Shown: positions 23,201 to 35,200 of the stretch, piece after piece
Position numbering within the stretch: the stretch's first letter is position 1
Layout of the letters: each line of letters begins with the position of its first letter
Origin: Dreissena polymorpha
Lineage: Eukaryota > Mollusca > Bivalvia > Myida > Dreissenidae
Direction: 5' to 3'
Assembly: GCF_020536995.1 (NCBI RefSeq)
Contig: NC_068356.1
Coordinates: 24,409,809 to 24,473,808, forward strand
Length of the DNA stretch: 64,000 nt
Notes under the pieces: generated by a model
Told to the model about the DNA's origin: nothing
Database searches by the model: none
What the model saw: only the letters and a program-made list of their open reading frames with translations
Made by a program: the position numbers and the translations under genes

Positions 23201-26200
23201 ATTGACGCTACCTTCTGTCATTAGCGCCACCTCATCGGCATTGGCTCCATCTCATGTAGTAGAATTAAAATAATCTATTATATCGATAAGACGCCGATAT
23301 AGGTGTGAATGCAACAAATTGTACATGTTCCAAGCAATGGGTTGATAGCGATATCACTCTTCGGATATTTTATCGCCATACAGACAAAATTTATTTTCTT
23401 TTAAATCTTCAACAAACCTCAACTTTAACCTTATGAAGGTCATCATGTTTCAAAATGAGTTGTACTTATATGTTTCTGTACATTTGTGGATGAATTAATT
23501 TTCGCTGAATCGCAATACATTGTCCGATTTAAAAAATAATTCGAATTATGTTTAAAAAGCATATAATACTTACTCCCCCTGTACAATTATCAGTGAAATT
23601 TCAAAACATCCGGTTCTTAGCGCAACATGGGAAGTAGTATTGGCTCATTTATTAATGCATCTCAAAAAGAGGTGGCGCCCGTGAGAAACGGCCATGTTTT
23701 TACTGAATGCATATCAAATGGCAAAACTGCATGCGCTTGCATGCTTCAATATAACGTTAGGTGATTACATCATTCAATCAGTTCAAAGACGCTTATGTCT
23801 GGGCATTTTGAAACGCAGTTACATACAGATATGACGTATTTGCCTTTTTATGATTCATTTAATAACAAGATGTTAGTAAAAGAGTAGGAATATAAGACTC
23901 AAATACAATCAGTGAGATTGCATTGTATAGTTCTTTTAAATATTATAATTGTGGTTCATCGCTTTTTTGACTTTTCAACGGAAATTGATGTAGAATGTAA
24001 AGAGTCATTTCTTTGCAGATTATGTCGGTCCTTTGTTTGTTGATCAAAGTATGTCTATCCACAAAAAATTATCGACAGTGTTAAACCGGAAAATGCAGAG
24101 AACTATGAATAAATGTATCGTGTATGTCGCGTGGATATGTTCAAGTCATCATGAAAGCAGACAAAACTAGACACAAATAAATATGTTGTTTTTCATCCAT
24201 ACACAAATTTTGGTAACAACAGTATTAGCCAGTAGAGGTCTGATTTTGTCAGTTAGCAAAAAGAAGAGTTGTTTAAAATTAACAAAATCGGCGGGAATAA
24301 TGCTTCACGTAGTTGTACACATTGTGTAAGTTTAAAATGGCAGCCATCTTTGTTTTTGGTCGTTTACTTATGTGAAACAAGAATGTATGTTTGAACGAAG
24401 CCCTTCTGTATTCTGCTTGAGTCTGTAACATTTAGAATGCTGATTCCATTCGCATTAGGCACATTGCGACATTGCGTCTTGTTACTGTGCTTTTTCATTA
24501 AATTGTTGAGGACTATTTCAAGTGGCGTAACCATGACAAATCACAAATAATTTTTATATTACTACACAAGGTTCGATTCAGTTAATTTGGCTATTGCTTT
24601 TAACAATCAAACGCTTATTTTTTGCTTGTTACATCAAAGATTAAAAAAAAATTTTTTTATGAAAATGTAATACTATGTTAGTGTCATGCCACGACAAGTC
24701 TCGCCGTACTAACCCTTCTTCATATCATCTTTTCAATTCAAGTACACAATGCCACTATCATAGTAATGTATATTTATAAAACAGTTTAAAGTACCTGTAT
24801 GAATCCGTCGTTTGTTTGCATGAGGTATTTGAGTTGATCCTTGGTTGGCCACTTGAAGAACGGATATCCGGGCACATTGAGAACAGGCGCCGCGTCGCTA
24901 TGACCGTCAATGTGAACCTGAGGTGGGGTAAACGGCAGAAAAAAATGAAGTTGCTTTTTTTCTCAGACTGCAATACTGACTACAGATAAAACGTGACGCA
25001 TTTCAAAAAGTGATGAATAAACCATTGACAACAGAACTAAAAACACCGTGTTAATAATAACAGTTTACAAAAATAATCATCCAATAATAATGCATATATA
25101 TGCTAGAAAAGCGGTATGTATACAGCTATCGATATGGTATGATTTATTGACATGTTTTGGAAAATGACACTAAAATAACGCGAAATGGCAATATATGAGC
25201 ACTGAATTTATTTATAACGCTGTTCGTTTGTATCGAGGATGAGTGGCTTGGACCACGCCATCCGCGTTATATATGTGTTTAGTGTACAACACACGCATTC
25301 GGGAATGTGCCAGAGTTTCGGAACAAAACTAATCTGATAGTGCAAATAACGCCAGAACAAGAACATTCCTTTCAAAACCACATTTCATATTCTTACGAAA
25401 TAATCATCGGTGCATGAAAGGGTCAGCGGATCCTAAAGATTAATGGGGTTTTCCAAAGTCAAGCCCAGTATACATCATTTCTTTTTTTAGTGTTATGTAT
25501 CGTTTGGCAACAGACCACAACCCAATAAAACGCGTATAGCATATTGTATTACCTTTACATTTTACGTTATTTCATACAACTCTTTGTATCAGGCGATTTC
25601 ACGCGACAAACTGTTAATCCGGAGGTCTCCGGTTCAAGCTTGGATGGGGTCAAGTCACAAGTTTTTGAACATACGATTTAGAATGCATGATATAAACGCG
25701 TAATGTGTGAGACTTGCGCTATTCCGACAACAGTTCGCGCGTATATGAAATCAGTTGAATGGATAAATAGCTGAAATATATTTTCCTTAAGCTAAAATGA
25801 TTAAGATCTAGTAATTTAAAATTTAAATAATAACTTTTTGTTTAAAAATCCCAGTAAAACGCGTTTTGCTGACAAAAATATTTTAGTATATGTACCAGCG
25901 TGTTTGCAGTCTTTGGTATGACGCCTGATTCTGCTGCATCAAACCAGTAGGGCAGCACTGAAATAAAAGCACTTTGATTGAATTTTATTGTGACATAATT
26001 CTCACTCAGTGATCGATCCTATAAAGATGTGAAAATATACTAATACTATACGCATGGCATTCATAACAAATGTTGGTGTTAAGAGGTCTGCTGTCACACC
26101 TGCCTGTCTTCCTTCTTAGTTGTTCGCGTAGCGAACAGCTAATGTCGTTGCCAACAATTTCAAGTCAGTTCGCTGTTATCTACGGAAAGCCTTCTACCCG

Positions 26201-29200
26201 CCACATCTGCCGTATCCGCGCGAGAAAGAGATGTATAATTTATGCAAGAGGTTTTAGTTCTTCAACTATATTCATTCTTAAATGGAAATATTATGTTAAT
26301 ATCGTGTTAGATGGAATATTTTTTTAACGGAGCTCATATAGAAAAGAATCAATAAACAATGTTTGTATTATACGTGTCGCGGAAGAGATTGTTTATGAAT
26401 GATTAAAATAGTCCACTATCTGCTGCGTCTTAATGGCGTAGTACAGGTCATTCATAATCTGAGACTATTAATAGATGCGGGAAAAGATCAACAAGTATAG
26501 TGGGGAAAGTCCAATTGAACGGGTGATAACAGTGCAATAGTATAAGGTTACGCTCGTCTATTGCGTAACTTCGTTGATAGCGCTTGACTGATTTCTTGTA
26601 GTACTGCGGGGTGGGGGTGGGGATCTCATATGGCTGGAAAATCTGCAGCAGGACTTCTAAATGAACTTTTAAATTCACACATTCACGTGCGCAGAAGAGG
26701 TCATTAGTTACCAACCTTAATTAATATCGGCCGATTCTTTGTCAGATGAACGGAAGAAAAACGGAAAGCCAACAAAATATTTAAAAAAAAAAACGTTTTA
26801 TTTTAATTTTCATATGAATTATATTTCATTTTTGTTTTATAATGATAAGTAAAATGCATTTCATTGGGGGAAATTCATGACAATCGGAAATTATTTATCA
26901 ACTTTCGCTTAAACTCAACAGAAAACAACAAAACTGCTTGGGTTGATCATTTTCGATATTATTGTGTGTGTCATATATGTTTAAATAATACTTTGCATTT
27001 TGACTCGGTACTAAATCGTCCGGGGAATACACACTGGACTATCGATAAACGTTAATGACACATTATTGCTTTCAAGATTTGAAACACAAACTACCAAAAT
27101 ATATAGTGTCATGATAAGACGGAAATCGTTTCATTATCTAACCACAAATGTTTTCCGTACTCTTCAGTCTGTATGGAAGTCGTTCTTGAAAGACTGAATT
27201 GCTACCAGTTCACTATAAATACCACAGTTTGACTTCAATTTCTTATCTAAAAGTAGTGTGAAAAGATGTTCCATTTATAAGAAACACATTTATTTTATAG
27301 ATCCGCGTCATGCGAAAATGGGTCTTATGCCATATGCGGCTAGCGTAGCAATGGTCCAGCCTGCGCATCTCGCAGTAGGTCAGGATATATATAATGAGAC
27401 CACGAAACCTTGCGCAACTGCGCAGACAGGGCTTAAGCTTCGCTAGCCAACGCGCCATAAGACCTATTTTCGCATGACGCGGCTAGAAAAGTATGATCTG
27501 AATGTGTCGAAAAAACTGCATGTCGAAAGAAAAATGCATGCTCATCAAATATTTCAATACCATATATTTCGATGGTGAAAAAATAAACTCATAATAAGCA
27601 AATTGAGGACACAAATGATGTGATCTCCCGTGTTATAATTTATATTTACATACATTTACGTGTGGTTTAAAAACACGTGCAATTAATAACACAAATTTCA
27701 GCGGTGAATATGCGACAAACACGTGACAAAAATCAATAACACCCATTTAAATATTTGTGCTTAATTAAATTATTTAAAGCGTATTTTTCTAGCTCTATTT
27801 TAAAGTCACGATATTATATTTTAGCGTTTCCGATCGCCAAAATCGCCAATGACAATTGAATCTGTCAGCTCGCGATTAAAGTTGAACATGTAAAAGAAAA
27901 TGGCGCTTGTCCAAAAAATCAAGGTAACTCTATAAATGATGCAGTATTAAATAGTTTAACAGAGCTCGGTCAGCAGCTGGAGAATGCACGTCGCGATCGA
28001 GGGGAGGGTTTGATATACTAGTAGGTTAGATTTACTTGAAGACACCGAAGAATCGCCAAGCGGAATGGTAATTGTCCGTAAAAGGTTAGTTGTTTCACTA
28101 CATCACATGAGGAGGGTCGGATATAGGAACTGCCTCGGGCGACTCTGTTAATCAAGCAAGAACCGTCATCCCTCGACCCTGCTGACTTCGCTTATCCCTG
28201 TGATTTAAAAAAAATTCGAGACTCAGTTGTACGGGCTTATTTGTCACTAGGACTCGGAGGACCAAGAAATTAAAGAATGTGCGGGCTTCTTTGCTCGAAA
28301 AGGATATTTATTGTACAAGTGACTGGTAACCAAGAATCATTAGGGCTTCTTTGCTCAATGATTGAGTTACATCAACCAGCTGTCTTTTAATCACGCTTAG
28401 GCCCTCTAGTTGTGTCTTATAGTCACACTGTAATTTTAACCTTCAAGTTGTGTCTTGTAGTCACACTTGGACAGTCTATTTGTGACTTGTAGTCACGATA
28501 GTTCAAATAAGGTTAAAACCCAAAAGAAGTGTCCTTAAGGGTGACAGGTGACTAAAAGCTGTGGGATCCGACAGCCAGAGTACAGAAATATCCTTTTACG
28601 TATCCTTTTAGATTATGAAAAACAGTGTCTTTATGTTGCCAAATATGTGTTCATAATATCATTATAATTATTGTCTTAACCCTAGTTATATCAATTTATT
28701 ACATAATATTTTACTTTTACTGTGTTTTAATAGTGTAGCCGGTATTGTTTTATTGCTTAAGTTTCTTACAGCATTATTATTTATATCACACATATTTAGA
28801 TCATTAATCCTTTAATTAATGCTGCATAATATTATCAATACCTCTTATTTTTTATCAATTGTATGTACATATACATGTTTTGTACAACGCCATTGAATAT
28901 ACTTATATAAATAGGCGTTTCATCAAATTAGCAAGTTTCAAGTTTTAAGTTTCTTCGCTGAATCCCAGAATTCGGAAGGATCGCTAAGCGGATGGAAATT
29001 GTCCGCAGGAAAAAAATGGTTTCACTACATCACCAGAAGAGGGACGGAGAGAGAGGAGTTGGCAGCGTAGAGGACGGTGGTTGCAGAGATACAGGCCAGG
29101 ATTTCAAGGTAATGGCCCTATGAAGATAATGGAAGTTACGAAGGTCGGCGGTACCCAGTATGGTCATCTGAGGAAATCGTTCTGGGGTTCGGGTCGACAG

Positions 29201-32200
29201 CTTGTGGCGTTTAGAGGCCATACAAGCAGCGCAGCGCGCGAGGAGCGGGAAAAAGATCGTCTTTAATTTTAATTTTCAGCACTTCCTTTGCAGAGTAATC
29301 TTTTCCTCTTAAGGGCAACCAGACATGATTTGTCGTTAAATCGTCTAGCAGTGCATATTAAGTTGTCATTTGCCACCATGCACTGGTCTAATCAGAATTA
29401 TTTCGTAGGCGAATACCCGGGCAGCCGAGGTGAATTTGACAAGCCACAGTAATTTTATGTATTCTGACAAAGATGCGTCACGAGGAATTCGCAGGTTACT
29501 TTCTAGTCGCCAAACAGTAATTTTCCTCGTCCAATCGGTACCGAGAATGCTTATGAGGACGGGGTTAACTGTGGACTATTATTTTTGATTGACGTCGGTC
29601 AATGAAGTAAGCGTTTACCGCAGGTTGTTTAACACATATTTACAGTTTTGCCATTTACGTTATATAAAACGGTAGTTACTAATGAAAAGCTTAAAGGAAA
29701 TGGTGAGCAAATGAATCCTTATGGCGAGTCAGTTGTGAAAACAACAACATTTAATAAAATCTACGCGAGGGTAAATTTAATTTCAGTACATGTTTGTATA
29801 TTTCGAGTTAGTATAGCCATTGTTTATATCAATTGGCTGATTAAAGTCCCTTCGTACGCATTTAAAAAACGACTTTCAAAAGAATTCGAAATACATGTAG
29901 GTGCTGTCGTCTGTCAAGTTTCATGCATGAAAAGCGTGCATGTTGCAACAGACCAGGTGCTGTAACTTAATATAGACGTGCAATTCAGAACATCAAGTAT
30001 TTTAGGATGAAAATTTTAAATCGGAATAAATGCACACGATGAAAAAGTATTGACCCATTGAAACTATAGAAAAAATACGTTAATTTACGAATTAACATTA
30101 CAGTAGATGGTTCGTTCATAAAAATATTGGTGACGGGTGGAGTAGAGGAGTTACGCGTTAATGTCAGTACATGAACATGAAAAAAAAATGAAATGGAAAC
30201 ATATTAAATGAAGCATTTAATTTCAAGCTAAAACTATTATATATTTTAAATGTGGTTTGATCGAAAATTGAATACAAAGCTCGTTAATACTAATACATTT
30301 ATTATTATAGTTATGGTGTGGTTCATTCTATGTTAGACTCACAGAGTTTGCCTAAGCGCCAACTTAGATATAAGTTGAATTTATTTGTTCACCTTTGTAA
30401 TCATATGTGGAGTTTGTGAAAATTCTTGCATAACACTATGAGATTTTGTTAATAGATGGCATTTTCCTCCTATTTCAAAATCTCACCACTGTAGACAATT
30501 AAAAGTAAATTACATTGGTGTTCAAAAAGTCGAACTTCATATCCCGTGACTGTAAGGGATACTAAATACGTTCAAATAGCGAAGAACTGCAGTGCCTTCA
30601 GCGCTTTGATTTCCTTGCATGCTGAGACGAAAGTGGTGAAAATACACACAGTAAAATTTAGGCCACATGTGGTTAGCTTGTAGCTATGATATTAATTAGT
30701 GAAAACATCATTTTGAATGATCGATGACGAGTAGGTCACGCGAGTTGTGTATCGTGTTATTTCTTGAAATTTGACCAAGCATTTGTAAAAAATATTGCAA
30801 GATATGTATATTTCCAGAAAGGAAATTCATTTCTGCGTTGAATAAGACCGCGTTCTTGAAAATCGCTACAAAATTGATGAAGAAATGGCTGTTCAAAGCG
30901 ATGCACCCTGTTTTCGGGTCATTTCGAGTTGAATACCTTGTTACATTATACATTTGATAGTGATTTTTTTTTCAGAGAAGTTGATTTTTCGTTATAATTT
31001 GATTATTTTTCATTCAAAATGATGTTTTAACTTATTAATATCATAGCAACACGCTAACCACCTGTGATTTAGGCTATCAACCCCCTCCCCCCCCCAAAAA
31101 AAATTACATATTTTAAATAATAATTGTTATTCTATTTTGTATAATGTTACTAAAAACTTTTGCGATAGCTTAAAATGCCCACGATAAGGCGAACAAAGTA
31201 ATGTGGCTAGGGCTGATTACAATCCGACCAAGCTTTGCCATGAGTTATGATTTATATTACATGCCATTCTATTTTATTCCTTCAATAAAATGTATTATCG
31301 AACTAGTTTTCGTGCTTTTGCGCAATTCATGATGTTTCTCGTGTGACGTAATTTTTGTGACAAAACACACTAGTGTAAGCTAGAGTATCTGTATTCTAAG
31401 AACAACAATAACAATAATACAAATATTTTTAATGCGGTTTATATAGTTTAGAAATTAAAATAAAGGGATTGAAGAACAGAAAAGAACAGACAATTTTTAT
31501 GTTCCTGTTCTTCCTGTTCAGCGTATATGCCATCAACAATATGCACTTCCATTGTATACCTATATATATATTAAAAAAATTAAGTATGGTAAAAATACCA
31601 TAAAACTAGTATTATTGTTGCTGTGACAACTTTATACGACTATGCAAATATTAGTATTCCCTCACCCCCGATGGTATCGGCAGGTTGATTCGGAGAAATA
31701 TGTATTTTCATTTTACTTTGTTGTTGCCCGCTACTAGTATCGAAACTAAAATGTTGGTCGAGATAACAAGAGTAACAGACTGCATTTACATGATAAATCA
31801 AATAGAAAATAGTATTTTGCTAAAGAAATAATCTCCCCCAAAGATGATTTAGACAATCAGAAAAACTCGCCTGCGGTCGGCTATGGAAAACATTATTTTC
31901 TTACAAATAATTGCTGGTACCAGCGAACCTGTTATGAAAACGCGGATATCGTTGACGCTTTCGGTCGATTTGCGATTCGGAAAACAACAATCGATGTGAA
32001 TCAAATAGCCAGGAAATGAGGAAATGACTTAAATTGTGGCCTTAAATATTCTGCCTATACATAGGACTGGGAGCTATTTTGGAGTAATTGTTTTACTTTT
32101 AACGTTTTAAAAAGAAACGACATTGTGTGCGCGCAGATTAAAAATATTATTTTAATATTCGCTTTTGTATGTCAGTAGTCATTCCAAATTTGAAATTATA

Positions 32201-35200
32201 ATATTTTATGAATGTAAATTACGCCATGTTCAAGTTTTATTGAGATGTAAACATTGGAAATCCAAAGATTGCACTTATACTTAAGTTAGTCATCAATCTA
32301 TGACTTTCGATCTGGATAATACTTCGTATGAACTGGTTTCTAATGAAACACGTAAGATAAAAAAGTAATAAATAATTTAAAGAAAACATTTAGAGTAAAC
32401 ATTTTTAATACGAATAGTTGTTTCAACAACATTTGTAACCAATTAATTAATCCTCTTATCATTATACCCAATACGTACAATTATTGTTAAATAACTTGTA
32501 TTAAAGTCTGCATATGATTACATAAATTTTTATCAGAAAAACGTAACAACAACAATAGAACATCACCGTCAATATTTGTCTTTATGAGTATATGACATGA
32601 TGCTATAATCGTTGATTATGTTACAATTCTTCATATTGAAAATACGAGTACAACCATTTTTTTTTCGCTTGCTAGAGTTTAAATAATCATAAGTTTTATC
32701 AGTTGAGATGGACTCGCACGCCCCTTCCTTTCCACGTCAGGTTCTTCTAAATCTTCGGTCAGTATGAGGAGGTGGAGCAACACCAATTAACGCTTCCATT
32801 AACAGATATTGCAGCTAGTACATAATGCGCACAAATACCATACCATTCTGTCAGAACAAATTTGATTATACTCTCTTAAAAGAACATTTAACATAATTAA
32901 CATAAATTAACTTAACAAACGAATTATTATTTTAAATACATGTATATGTCTATTGAAAATCGCATTAACATAAAGTAAACCAACGAATCGCGTAAACAAA
33001 TCTTGTAAAAAAAAATAAATGTACGAATATTGACAGTGCCTAAACTAATCGTAAGTTTTACAAAGCTAGATGTGCGAGTATTAGTAACTGCACATGCGTG
33101 TTGTTAGACTCACGTTATTCCACGTAAGACACAAGGTTCCAATTATAAGACCAGCATTCACACCCCCGGAAACCCGACATGCTGTGAGAAGTTGGACATG
33201 CTAGAAGATGTAGCCGATATATTTCAAAGAATTTCGGTAGGGTTAGTAAATCCAGTTCTATAATTGTTTAAATGCGTTTTTTAAATAAAATATATTTTGA
33301 TGCATGCAAAGGAGGTATTATCATGGATATTAGAAAAATCCTGGTTATTAAAATTCAGGATTTATTGAAATATGGCTATTTAAAGTCGACGATGCAGGGA
33401 TTTGTCCCATATTTAGCACTTTATTAACAAATTTCTTTAAAGGTATGCCAGTGAAAAAGTTTTTTCACCGACAATTATATTAACCAATGTCCCCGAGTAA
33501 CATATCCGCCAGGGTTTCTTTAAAAAGTTCGTATTGATGGAAAAAATCGACTTTACATACAACGTGTTGATGAAAAAATGATATGACATGGTGCTGTACA
33601 AAGATGTCGAGATATGACATGTGTGAAGTTCATTTATAAACTTAAAAGCTCACTATTACAGCTGATTTATGCCCACTCTGACGCATTGTAGATCATTTTC
33701 ATTGAATTTTGAGGTTTTATAATGATATCCGCTCTGAAGCTAAGTTAATTTCCAGCTAATTTGTATCTTTTTTATTGTTTGAAAATCATTGAAAATGTAA
33801 AGCAATTGATTCATACAAGTAAAAATATACGTCCGGTAGGCAAACTAAACATTTATAATAATATTTTGTGACTATAGTTCCAATTATGGGCGGTAGACTT
33901 TCATAAATGTGAACTAAATTTGGATCTATTATACATGACTTCAAGTTGACAGATTTGTAAACATCTCCGACAATGCACGCGTGTTAATGTTTGTTTCTTT
34001 TCGTTCTTTTTGGTAGTGATATATGCAAAATGTAAACATTTATTTTCAAAACCCAATCCACGCCTCCTTCTTTTGTGTATTTGCATAGATAACACGCATT
34101 TTTCATCTGATGAAGCCCCAAGCCTTGAAGGAATATATAAAGCCAGATTTCAGCCAATTATAACATTTAAAACTAAGGTGTACTTTCCATTAGAGAGTAA
34201 AACGTATATTGAGAGAAATCGTCAAGATTGCATTTAAATTATATAGCTAGGTAGCTATGGTCTTTTATCGCTATACTCATGTAAATGACGTCCTAGTATG
34301 TGTTTTACTTTACAAGTCATTTAAAGTTTCACGTCATGGATAAACTGTAAGTATACTTAAGAGTACCCGAGGTACTTGTAAGTAGTACCCGAGCCGACAA
34401 TGACCAATCGAGCTTAATTGGGACTACCGTATAGGCATAAAATATTATTATAAATGTTTAGATTGCCTACCGGACGTATATTTTTACCTGTATGAATCAA
34501 TTGCTTTACATTTACAATGGTTTTCAAACAATAAAAAAAGATACAAATTAGCTGGAAATTAACTTAGCTTCAGATGGGATATCATTATAAAACCTCAAAG
34601 TTCAATGAAAATGATCTACAATGCGTCAGAGTGGGCATAAATCAGCTGCTATAGTGAGCTTTTAAGTTTATAAATGAACTTCACACATGTAATATCTCGA
34701 CATCTTTGTACAGCACCATGTCATATCATTTTTTCATCAACACGTTGTATGTAAAGTCGAATTTTCCACCAATACGAACTTTTTGAAGAAACCCTGGCGG
34801 ATATGTTACTCGGGGACATTGGTTAATATAATTGTCGGTGAAAAAACTTTTTCACTGGCATACCTTTAAAGAAATTTGTAAATAAAGTGCTAAATATGGG
34901 ACAAATACCTGCATCGTCGACTTTAAATAGCCATATTTCAATAAATCCTGAATATTAATAACCAGGATTTTTCTAAAATCCATGATAATACCTCCTTTGC
35001 ATGCATCAAAATATATTTTATTTCAAAAACGCCTTTAAACAATTACAGAACTGGATTTACTTACCCTACCGAAATTCTTTGAAATATATCGACTACATCC
35101 CCTAGCATGTCCAACTTCTCACAGCATGTCGGGTTTCCGGGGGTGATTCAATAAATACACAAATACCTTCATCCGACATGACACGACACGCTACGTATGT

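Noticed and set aside
25600-25660. tRNA-like B box (GGTTCAAGCTTGG)
   Set aside because: No A box or cloverleaf could be drawn; at most a SINE scrap.
29648-29965. 105-codon frame in the UPF0489 intron
   Set aside because: No recognisable motif, no splice partners, AT-rich composition expected by chance.
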